From Actinomycetota bacterium (GTDB lineage: Bacteria > Actinomycetota > Acidimicrobiia > IMCC26256 > PALSA-555): a stretch of 43,394 nucleotides of DNA. Below the pieces are notes generated by a model. The model worked only from the letters and a program-made list of their open reading frames with translations, was not told the DNA's origin and did not search any database. The stretch covers positions 1 to 43,394 of the forward strand of contig VGBR01000015.1 of the NCBI GenBank assembly GCA_016870355.1, in the 5' to 3' direction. The translations under genes and the position numbers were made by a program. Shown here piece after piece: positions 25,343-32,477 of this stretch (positions within the stretch are counted from its first letter, which is position 1; every line of letters starts with the position of its first letter).

Positions 25343-26512
25343 ATGCCCACCCCCACACCGGCGTCCTCGGCGCGCCTGAAGGTGATGCGCGTGATCGCGC
25401 GCATGAACGTCGGTGGACCCGCGCTGCAAGTGACGGCGTTGACGACAGGGCTCGACCCCGAACGCTTCGAACAACGATTGCTCGTGGGCGATGTGGACGA
25501 AGGCGAAGCCGACTACCTCGTGCTTCGCGCGCCCGAGGTGCCAGCCATTCGCGTGCCCGGGCTCGGCCGTTCGCCGAACCCGATCGCCGACATCCGTGCG
25601 CTCGCGCGCATCAGACGCGAGATCCGCGCGTTCCGCCCGCACATCATCCACACGCACACCGCGAAGGCGGGGGTGCTCGGGCGCACCGCCGCGATCTTGA
25701 GCAGGTCGCGCACGCGAGTCCACACGTTCCACGGCCATCTGCTGCAGGGCTACTTCTCGCCCACAGTGACCCGAGCCGTGATCATGACGGAGCGCATGTT
25801 TGCGCGTCGGACCACCCGTCTCGTCGCAGTGGGTCGACAGGTTCGCGACGATCTGCTCGCGGCGAAGATCGGCCGGCCCGACCAGTACGTCGTCGTGCCG
25901 CCCGGCGTCCAGCTGCCGCCCGCGCCGTCCCGGGACGAGGCACGGCGGCGTCTGGGTCTCCCCCTCGATGCTCCCGTCGTCGCGTTCGTGGCCCGGCTCA
26001 CGCAGGTGAAGCGACCGGACCGCTTCGCCCACGCAGCCCGAGCGCTCTCGGAGACGCACCCCGACGCCGTGTTCCTGGTGGCCGGCGAGGGCGATCTGCT
26101 CGACAGCCTTCGCTCGGAGATGGCAACCCTCGGTGACCGCGCGCGCTTCGCCGGATGGCGCGGCGACGTCGAGACTGTCTACGCAGCAAGTGATGTGGTC
26201 GCACTCACCTCAGACAACGAAGGGATGCCCGTCTCCCTCATCGAGGCAGCCTCCGTTGGGTGCCCCGCGGTCACGACGCGCGTCGGCGCCGCAGCTGAGG
26301 TGGTCATCGACGGTGTCACCGGGTTCGTCGTCGACGTGAGTGCCGAAGCCGTCGCGAGCGGGCTCTCCCGACTGCTCGAGGATTCGGACCTTCGGAACCG
26401 ATTCGCCGACGCCGCGCGTGCACACGCGAGCGAGCACTTCTCGCGCAGTCGGTTGATCTCCGATACCGCGAACCTCTACGAGGAGCTCGTGCAAGCCCGG
26501 GTTGCGGCATGA
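25343..26512 (+). CDS. Family 4 glycosyltransferase
   Basis: 389 residues. MRVIARMNVGGPALQVT is the common GT4 N-terminus, IIHTHTAKAGVLGRTAA follows, and the C-terminal domain has VAFVARLTQVKRPDRF and DVVALTSDNEGMPVSLIEAASVGCP, the E-x7-E-type donor site. The ATG at 25343 leaves room for divergent promoters; an ATG at 25280 would overlap the opposite leader and an ATG at 25385 is also possible. Its stop overlaps the following epimerase start (ATGA). Confidence 0.88.
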   Translation: MPTPTPASSARLKVMRVIARMNVGGPALQVTALTTGLDPERFEQRLLVGDVDEGEADYLVLRAPEVPAIRVPGLGRSPNPIADIRALARIRREIRAFRPHIIHTHTAKAGVLGRTAAILSRSRTRVHTFHGHLLQGYFSPTVTRAVIMTERMFARRTTRLVAVGRQVRDDLLAAKIGRPDQYVVVPPGVQLPPAPSRDEARRRLGLPLDAPVVAFVARLTQVKRPDRFAHAARALSETHPDAVFLVAGEGDLLDSLRSEMATLGDRARFAGWRGDVETVYAASDVVALTSDNEGMPVSLIEAASVGCPAVTTRVGAAAEVVIDGVTGFVVDVSAEAVASGLSRLLEDSDLRNRFADAARAHASEHFSRSRLISDTANLYEELVQARVAA

Positions 26513-27426
26513 ACGTGCTCGTCACCGGCGGCGCCGGGTTCATCGGCTCGCACCTCGTCGACGCGCTCGTCGAACGAGGCGATTCCGTTCGAGTCCTCGA
26601 CGACCTCTCGAACGGACGCGCGGAGAACGTCAACCCAGCGGCGCAGCTCTTCGAAGGTGACGTCGCGGATCACGAGCTCGCACAGCACGCGGTGGATGGC
26701 GTCGAGATCGTGTTCCACCAGGCCGCGCTCGGATCGGTGAAACGATCGATCGAGAACCCCCTCGCGACCCACCACGCGAACCTCGATGGGTCGTTGTCGA
26801 TGCTCCAGGCCGCGCGCCGTGCGGGCGTTCGGCGCTTCGTGGCTGCGTCGTCGAGCAGCGTGTACGGCGGTGCCGCGCCACTGCCCAGCCGAGAAGACTT
26901 CCCGTCGTCGCCGCGCTCCCCCTATGCGGTCACGAAGGCCGCGATGGAGCAGTACTGCCGGGTGTACCACGAGCTCCTCGGCCTGGAGACCGTCTGCCTC
27001 CGTTACTTCAACGTCTTCGGACCTCGCCAGCGGCACGATTCCGAATACGCGGCTGTCGTTCCACTCTTCGTCACGGCCTTGCGCAACCGTCAGCGTCCCA
27101 CCATCTTCGGCGACGGGCAGCAGCGTCGCGACTTCACGTTCGTGACTGACGTCGTACGTGCAAACCTTCTTGCCTCCACAGCCGCGACGACCGACTGTGG
27201 TGGCCACGTGTACAACGTCGCCGGCGGTCAGCAGCACACGGTGCTGGACCTGTTGCATCAGATCGCAGACCTCGTAGGCGTGGATGCCGATCCCGTCTAC
27301 GCCGATCCCCGTCCGGGTGAGATCCGCGACAGCGCGGCTGACCTCACCGCGGCGGGACGCGACCTGGGCTTCGTCCCCGAGTACTCTCTCGAGGACGGGC
27401 TCGCGGTGCTGGTGCGCGGGTCTTAG
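26509..27426 (+). CDS. NAD-dependent sugar epimerase (WbpP/UDP-GlcNAc 4-epimerase-like)
   Basis: 305 residues, extended SDR. NVLVTGGAGFIGSHLVDAL binds NAD; VFHQAALGSVKRSIENP, SSSVYGG, YAVTK (catalytic Tyr and Lys) and LRYFNVFGPRQ follow. The ALGSVPRS-like segment and FNVFGPRQ are characteristic of the UDP-GlcNAc/GalNAc 4-epimerase branch. It would provide an N-acetylhexosamine for the same repeat unit as the coupled GT4. The 3' end overlaps the convergent membrane-protein gene by four bases. Confidence 0.87.
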   Translation: MNVLVTGGAGFIGSHLVDALVERGDSVRVLDDLSNGRAENVNPAAQLFEGDVADHELAQHAVDGVEIVFHQAALGSVKRSIENPLATHHANLDGSLSMLQAARRAGVRRFVAASSSSVYGGAAPLPSREDFPSSPRSPYAVTKAAMEQYCRVYHELLGLETVCLRYFNVFGPRQRHDSEYAAVVPLFVTALRNRQRPTIFGDGQQRRDFTFVTDVVRANLLASTAATTDCGGHVYNVAGGQQHTVLDLLHQIADLVGVDADPVYADPRPGEIRDSAADLTAAGRDLGFVPEYSLEDGLAVLVRGS

Positions 27427-28808
27427 AACACCGAGAACAAGGCGGAGAGGTACAACCCGACCGCGCCCACGGTGACGACGATTCGTGCCGAAGCCCAGCG
27501 TTCCGTCGTCGCGGCGATGATCACGGCCAACGCGGGGACCGTGCCGAGCCCGTACCGCGCGGCAGGCTCCAAGTAGTTGGAGGTCTCGAGCCAATCCCGT
27601 AAGACGATGAGCGTCGGGCTCACGAGCAGCGTGATCGTCGTCGCGAACGTGATGGCCCCGATTCGATCTCGAAGGCGTGAGCCGAGTGTCGCGAGGGCGA
27701 TCACCCCGACTGCGATGAGCTTGGATGCGGCGGCCCACGCCACATATGGCGCCGTGTACAGGTCGCGTGGGATCCATGACTCGAAGGGCGGGAACATGGC
27801 GAATGGCGTTGTGAATCCGAACGCGCGACCGATCGTTGGAGGATGTTGCGTCACGACCTGCGCCACCGGGTTGTGGTCGATGTTGCGCAACCGCGACGAG
27901 GGCTTGATCACATCGGCCTCGTAGAGCCAATCCTTGAACCGGTCCCAGCCTTTGCTCGCGAGGTACACGGCGAGCACCAACATCGCGACGACGACCAACT
28001 GGGCTCCCGCCCGGGGCGCTTGCTGCACACTCTCGGAGTCCCCGGATCTCCAACGGCGTTGCGCGGCACGGACGCCGAGGTAGATGAGGACGAGCAGGAT
28101 CGCCACCGCGTTCGTCGGATCGAGTGCCGCCCCCAGGAGTGCCACGAGACCGACGAGCCAGAGGCGACGTCCGCTCTTCTCCCAAGACAGCCCCGCGAGG
28201 AGCATCGCAGCACCGCTCGGAATCGCCGTCTGGTCGGGATTCACGATCGTCGATGCATGCCAGAGCGCGGGCGTCACGATCAGGAATCCGATCGCCAAGA
28301 TCATGGCGCGCCGGGAGAGCGCAAGGAGCTCGCCGATCCTCAGTGTGAAGTAGAGACCCAGGAGCAGCCACGCAGATCCGAGGAGGCGCCCCCACGTGAC
28401 GATGCTGTCGTTCGGTGGGAGATCGATCGGCGTCGAGCGAAGCGCCCGCGCGATGGGACCTGTGATCAGGAAGTAGAACGGCGAGTGCTCCGAGATCTCG
28501 ACGCCCTTGTACACGTAGTCAGAAGCGTCGATGCGTCCGTGATCAGGACAGGCCGGCCAGGAGAAGAGCTGGTGTCCTCGCTGGCAGAACTCCCGAATCG
28601 ACTCGTCGACCATCAGCTCGCCCGGGGTGACCACTTCGAAGCGCGAGCCCTTGATGAGCTGGTTGATCCAACCGGTCTCGTCGATCGGCGAGATACTGCT
28701 CGAGTCGTGAACAGCGAGGCCGTTCAACGGAACGACGAGGAGTGCCAGCACCAGCATTGTCGGACCGCGTGGACACCGTCGTACGAACGCGGCCCAGAGC
28801 CGTCGCAT
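27423..28808 (-). CDS. Polytopic membrane protein, GT-C/DUF2142-like
   Basis: 461 residues with about ten predicted membrane helices. After the first helix comes a loop with SPIDETGW, the acidic pair expected for GT-C glycosyltransferases and DUF2142 proteins, then two spaced Cys (EFCQRGHQLF, PACPDHG) and EHSPFYFLITGP, again like DUF2142 (Y..P.YY pattern). Such proteins use polyprenyl-phosphate sugars on the outer face of the membrane. I chose the ATG at 28808, just before the first helix; a GTG at 28880 is an alternative. The family is inferred from topology and the loop. Confidence 0.55.
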   Translation of the reverse strand: MRRLWAAFVRRCPRGPTMLVLALLVVPLNGLAVHDSSSISPIDETGWINQLIKGSRFEVVTPGELMVDESIREFCQRGHQLFSWPACPDHGRIDASDYVYKGVEISEHSPFYFLITGPIARALRSTPIDLPPNDSIVTWGRLLGSAWLLLGLYFTLRIGELLALSRRAMILAIGFLIVTPALWHASTIVNPDQTAIPSGAAMLLAGLSWEKSGRRLWLVGLVALLGAALDPTNAVAILLVLIYLGVRAAQRRWRSGDSESVQQAPRAGAQLVVVAMLVLAVYLASKGWDRFKDWLYEADVIKPSSRLRNIDHNPVAQVVTQHPPTIGRAFGFTTPFAMFPPFESWIPRDLYTAPYVAWAAASKLIAVGVIALATLGSRLRDRIGAITFATTITLLVSPTLIVLRDWLETSNYLEPAARYGLGTVPALAVIIAATTERWASARIVVTVGAVGLYLSALFSVF

Positions 28809-28899
28809 CAAACGCGGAGCATCCCCATTCGCATCGGCATGCAGATCGGGATGCCCGGCCGCTCTCTTTACGGATGTCACGGGCGAGTCACGGTAGCAG

Positions 28900-29682
28900 T
28901 CAGGCGGAGAGCACTGCCCGCGCGAGCACATCGGTACCGAATGCCGTGAGGATCGCGAGGTACAGGAGACCCGTGGTCGCCATGACCGCCGAGTAGTAGG
29001 GCTCGCGCAGCGCGCGCCGAGCGATCAGGGCGAGCGCAACCGTCGTGATCGCGCTCACGACCCACGTCCAGCCGAGCAGGCCGTCGTAGCCGTCGTCGAT
29101 GCTCCGGTCGAGCACATCGACCATGCCCGTCGGCACCAACCAGAGCACGACCTCCAGCGGCCAGACGAACGTCACGGCCGCGACCAGCTCCTTGATCGGC
29201 TCACGGCCGAGACCCGGCTGCACCAAGTACCAGTGCCCGAGGAGCATCGCGTCGGTCACCACGCCGAGGAAGACGGCCCCGACGATGAGCCGCGCCGCGC
29301 CGAGCGCGTACGGGCCACCGATCGCATCGGCGGCCCCACACAGCGCGATCACTCCCGCGATCGGCGCGAGAAGGTCCAACCAAGGTGGAAAGCCCCGCTC
29401 GTCGTCGACTGCCACGCGCCGGCGCACCACGGAGACGACCAGCGCCACCGTCGTCAGCGCGGCCATGGCCGCGCCGCCGACATCGCGCACGGTCGCGCCG
29501 GTCCCCGACTCGTCGCCGGCAAAGCCCGCGCCGACGCCGCCGAGCGCGATCACGAGGAACGAGCCGCGCACGAGCCAGCCGTAGCCGGTGCCGACGACAC
29601 GCCGCCGCGTCGTCACCCAGCCCGCGAGCAATCCCCCAGTGGCCCATTGAAGGAGGACGGTTCCGACGTCGAGCTCGGCCAT
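28900..29682 (-). CDS. Hypothetical integral membrane protein (about 7-8 helices)
   Basis: 260 residues. Hydrophobic segments are spread over the entire length with short polar loops. A notable segment is DAMLLGHWYLVQPGLGREP in the middle, with a His-Trp-Tyr cluster near a membrane face that could bind a ligand or haem; this is only a suggestion. The gene lies between the GT-C-like gene and the M24 peptidase, nine bases after the latter, and probably shares its transcript. The family was not recognised. Confidence 0.7.
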   Translation of the reverse strand: MAELDVGTVLLQWATGGLLAGWVTTRRRVVGTGYGWLVRGSFLVIALGGVGAGFAGDESGTGATVRDVGGAAMAALTTVALVVSVVRRRVAVDDERGFPPWLDLLAPIAGVIALCGAADAIGGPYALGAARLIVGAVFLGVVTDAMLLGHWYLVQPGLGREPIKELVAAVTFVWPLEVVLWLVPTGMVDVLDRSIDDGYDGLLGWTWVVSAITTVALALIARRALREPYYSAVMATTGLLYLAILTAFGTDVLARAVLSA

Positions 29683-29691
29683 CGGTATGCG

Positions 29692-30789
29692 TCAGGCGAC
29701 GATGGCGAGGTCGCGGGGTGCGTCGTTGAGGCGGCGCGGACCGTCGGCGGTGGCGACCACGATGTCCTCGAGCCTCAACCCGAAGCGGCCGGGGAGATAC
29801 ACGCCGGGCTCGATGCTGAACGCGTGACCGGCGACCAGCTCGGTGGTGTTGCCGGCGACGACGTACGGGTCCTCGTGCGCTTCCATGCCGATCCCGTGTC
29901 CGGTGCGATGGACGAACGCGTCACCGAAACCGGCACCGACGAGCACGTCGCGCGCCGCCGCGTCAACGGCTTCGTAGGTCGCACCAACCTGTGCCGACTG
30001 CACCCCGGCTTCCTGGGCAACCCTGAGCGCGGCGTACGCATCACGGACCTCGGCGTCAGGCTCGCCGACCGCGAACATGCGCGTGATGTCGGAGCAGTAG
30101 CCGTGCATCGTGCCGCCGAAGTCACACAGCACGACGTCACCTTTCGCGATGACTCGGTCGGCCGGATCGTGATGCGGGCTCGCCGCGTTCGGGCCAGTGG
30201 CGACGATCGCAAAGTTCACCCGCTCATGCCCAACATCAAGAATCCGCTCCATGAGCTCGCGATGCACCTCGCGCTCGGTGCGGCCGGCGAACGGTCGCTC
30301 GCGCATCTCGATCGCGATCTCATCCACCGAACGTGCGGCCGCGTAGAGCGCCTCGATCTCATCTGCGTCCTTCACTGCCCGCAAGGGTGCGGTGACGTGG
30401 CTTGCAGCACAGAACTGCGCGCGGGGCAACGCGGATTGCATCGCGAGTACGAACCGGGCCCAGGTGTGGTCACCGACTGCAACTGATCTCGCGCCGTCGA
30501 CAAGCGCGGCGACGCGCGCCACGGGATCGTCGACCTCGTCCCAAGCGTCGACGCAAAACACCTCGGGACGCTCTTCGACGCGCGGTGCTTCGAGCCGGGG
30601 GACTACGAGCACCGCGTCCGACTCGCGCGGCACCACCAGCATGGTGAGCCGCTCCAACGGCATTGCCTCGTAGCCCGTGAAATAGGGAAGGTCCGGCCCG
30701 ACCGACAGGAGCAGGGCATCGACGCCCTCCTCCTGCATTCGGGTGCGCGCTCGCGCGAGTCGAGCCGCGAACGTTGCGGTGTCAGTCAC
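29692..30789 (-). CDS. M24 metallopeptidase (Xaa-Pro aminopeptidase/creatinase fold)
   Basis: 365 residues. The N-terminal domain is creatinase-like (LPYFTGYEAMPLERLTMLVV). The pita-bread domain shows all five metal ligands: two Asp in LCDFGGTMHGYCSDITRMF, His in HRTGHGIGMEAHEDP, Glu in FSIEPGVYL and Glu in LRLEDIVV. It should remove N-terminal residues ahead of proline in the cytoplasm. The GTG at 30789 begins four bases after the lipBA stop; in-frame codons upstream are inside lipA. It probably sits at the end of the lpd-E2-lipBA transcript. Confidence 0.9.
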   Translation of the reverse strand: MTDTATFAARLARARTRMQEEGVDALLLSVGPDLPYFTGYEAMPLERLTMLVVPRESDAVLVVPRLEAPRVEERPEVFCVDAWDEVDDPVARVAALVDGARSVAVGDHTWARFVLAMQSALPRAQFCAASHVTAPLRAVKDADEIEALYAAARSVDEIAIEMRERPFAGRTEREVHRELMERILDVGHERVNFAIVATGPNAASPHHDPADRVIAKGDVVLCDFGGTMHGYCSDITRMFAVGEPDAEVRDAYAALRVAQEAGVQSAQVGATYEAVDAAARDVLVGAGFGDAFVHRTGHGIGMEAHEDPYVVAGNTTELVAGHAFSIEPGVYLPGRFGLRLEDIVVATADGPRRLNDAPRDLAIVA

Positions 30790-30793
30790 CCGC

Positions 30794-32470
30794 TCAGGCG
30801 CCGGCAGCAGTGCCGGCCATCTCCGGCGAAGCGGAATCGACGGCGCGCTTCGCGTGGTAGCTGGAGCGCACCAGCGGTCCCGCCTCAACGTGCGCGAAGC
30901 CGAGTGCGGTCGCGAAGTCGCCGAGCGCGGCGAGCTCATCGGGATGCCACCAGCGAACGACGGGGAGGTGCTGAGCCGACGGTCGCAGGTACTGGCCCAT
31001 CGTGACGATGTCGACGCCTACCGCGCGCAGGTCGACGAGCGCGGCGTGAACCTCGGGCTCCTCTTCACCCATACCGAGGATGAGCCCCGACTTGGTGACG
31101 AGGCCCGCATGCTTGGCCCGCGCGAGGAGCGCGAGCGAACGCGCGTAGCCCGCGGACGGCCGAGCCGCGCGTTGGAGGCGCGCCACGGTCTCGAGGTTGT
31201 GGTTGAGCACGTCGGGGCGCGCCGCGAAGATCACGTCGAGGGCGCCTGGATCGCCCTTGCAGTCAGGGATGAGCACTTCGATCGTCGTCGCCGGGGTGCG
31301 TGCGCGGATGGCGCGCACGGTGGTGGCGAACCCGGACGCGCCCCCGTCGTCGAGGTCGTCGCGGGCGACGCTGGTGACGACGGCGTGACGCAGTCCCAAC
31401 GTCGCGACCGCCTCTGCGACGCGCGCCGGCTCAGCAACATCGAGGGGCAGCGGCTTGCGGGTGTCGACGAGACAGAAGCCGCACGCGCGGGTGCAGCGCT
31501 CGCCGAGGATCATGAAGGTGGCTGTGCGGTCGGCCCAGCACTCGTAGATGTTCGGGCACCCGGCCTCTTCGCAGACGGTGTGCAGCTCGAGCGTGCGCAT
31601 GAGCCGCTTCGTCTCGCGATACGCCGTCCCGAGATCGGCGCGGACCCTCATCCACTCCGGTCGCCGAAACGCCGCACCATCCGACCCGTCCGTCACCGGC
31701 ACATCGACGCCAGCATCTGCCAGCCTCCCCAACAACCGAATCGGCTCTCCCCCCGGGGTTTTCGGCACGCTGAGGGTGTCATAGGCACGCTCAGCGTGCC
31801 GAAAATCCGTGACGTGCTGATGTTCGACGGTGGTGTGGCCGAAGTGGGCAGCGAAGTTGCGGGTGACCGTGTCGACGACCGTCAGCATGTCAGGGGTGTC
31901 GGCGCCGAGGAGTTGGCGCAGTGACGTCACACCCTTGTCGCGGATGCCGCAGGGCACGATGTGCTCGAACATCGCCAGCGCGGGGTCGACGTTCAACGCG
32001 AACCCGTGCCGCGTGCGACCACGAGCCACCTTCACACCGATCGCGGCGATCTTCTCCTCTCTGACCCACACTCCAGTGAGCCGCTCTCGCCGATCGGCCG
32101 TCACCCCCAGCTCGGCGAGCGTGGCGATCAGCACCTGCTCGAGCTCGCGCACGTACGCAACGACGTCGCGCATGCCGTCACGCCACTCGGGCAAGGTGAT
32201 GATCGGGTAGCCGACGAGCTGACCGGGGCCGTGGTACGTGACGTCGCCACCGCGGTCGGTGCGCACGAGCTCGGCGCCCACGTCCGCGGGCGGCGTGAGC
32301 ACGTGCTCCAGATGCGACGTGGTGCCGAGCGTGTAGACGTGCGGGTGCTCGAGCAGCAGCAGGTGGTCGTCGGCGCCGTGCTCGTGCAAGCCCCGCTGGA
32401 GCGCATCCGCATCGGCGTACGAGACCCGTCCAAGCCAACGCGCGTGGAGTGTGGTCACGTTCAAGACCAT
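30794..32470 (-). CDS. lipB-lipA: LipB-LipA fusion: octanoyltransferase joined to lipoyl synthase
   Basis: 558 residues in one uninterrupted frame. Residues 1 to about 220 are LipB: RGGDVTYHGPGQLVGYPI, the Lys in IAAIGVKV and the Cys in HIVPCGI. From about residue 267 it is LipA: RRPEWMRVRADLG, the auxiliary cluster CEEAGCPNIYECW, the radical-SAM CTRACGFC and the C-terminal RSSYHAKR. Together the two would move octanoate to E2 and insert both sulfurs. The ATG at 32470 is eight bases after the E2 stop. A perfect inverted repeat lies in frame in the linker. Internal GTG codons at 31702 and 31696 could still start a normal 300-residue LipA. The stop is four bases from the peptidase start. Confidence 0.9.
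   Translation of the reverse strand: MVLNVTTLHARWLGRVSYADADALQRGLHEHGADDHLLLLEHPHVYTLGTTSHLEHVLTPPADVGAELVRTDRGGDVTYHGPGQLVGYPIITLPEWRDGMRDVVAYVRELEQVLIATLAELGVTADRRERLTGVWVREEKIAAIGVKVARGRTRHGFALNVDPALAMFEHIVPCGIRDKGVTSLRQLLGADTPDMLTVVDTVTRNFAAHFGHTTVEHQHVTDFRHAERAYDTLSVPKTPGGEPIRLLGRLADAGVDVPVTDGSDGAAFRRPEWMRVRADLGTAYRETKRLMRTLELHTVCEEAGCPNIYECWADRTATFMILGERCTRACGFCLVDTRKPLPLDVAEPARVAEAVATLGLRHAVVTSVARDDLDDGGASGFATTVRAIRARTPATTIEVLIPDCKGDPGALDVIFAARPDVLNHNLETVARLQRAARPSAGYARSLALLARAKHAGLVTKSGLILGMGEEEPEVHAALVDLRAVGVDIVTMGQYLRPSAQHLPVVRWWHPDELAALGDFATALGFAHVEAGPLVRSSYHAKRAVDSASPEMAGTAAGA
31759..31805. repeat. Perfect 16-bp inverted repeat inside lipBA
   Basis: Arms at 31759-31774 (TTTTCGGCACGCTGAG) and 31790-31805 are exact reverse complements, separated by 15 bases. 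The inner part (31784-31800) is a further palindrome, GGCACGCT-C-AGCGTGCC. It encodes about residues 222-237 of the fusion protein (the linker) without a stop. T/A tracts on both outer sides and a GC core look like a bidirectional terminator or a mobile palindromic element. No second copy was seen in the window. Confidence 0.85.
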
Positions 32471-32477
32471 ATGTCGC

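Noticed and set aside
24949-26136. 395-codon plus-strand frame overlapping the SDR and GT4 genes
   Set aside because: Its translation is Arg/Ala/His-rich and unlike any protein; two well-supported genes occupy the same DNA.
26476-28395. 639-codon minus-strand frame over the epimerase and part of the GT-C-like gene
   Set aside because: Arg-rich translation with no recognisable domain, and the genes in the proper frames have clear motifs.
27843-28949. 368-codon plus-strand frame opposite the GT-C-like gene
   Set aside because: Charged low-complexity translation with no domain; the minus strand encodes membrane helices there.
29233-30486. 417-codon plus-strand frame opposite the membrane protein and the M24 peptidase
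   Set aside because: Antisense shadow; the minus-strand frames carry metal ligands and membrane helices.
31759-31805. The palindrome as a terminator separating lipB from lipA
   Set aside because: There is no stop codon between the domains and the element is translated in frame, so it cannot be treated as an intergenic terminator in the present sequence, although it may have been one.
30743-31924. 393-codon plus-strand frame opposite LipA
   Set aside because: Arg/Ala/Glu-rich shadow of a gene whose iron-sulfur motifs are unmistakable on the minus strand.
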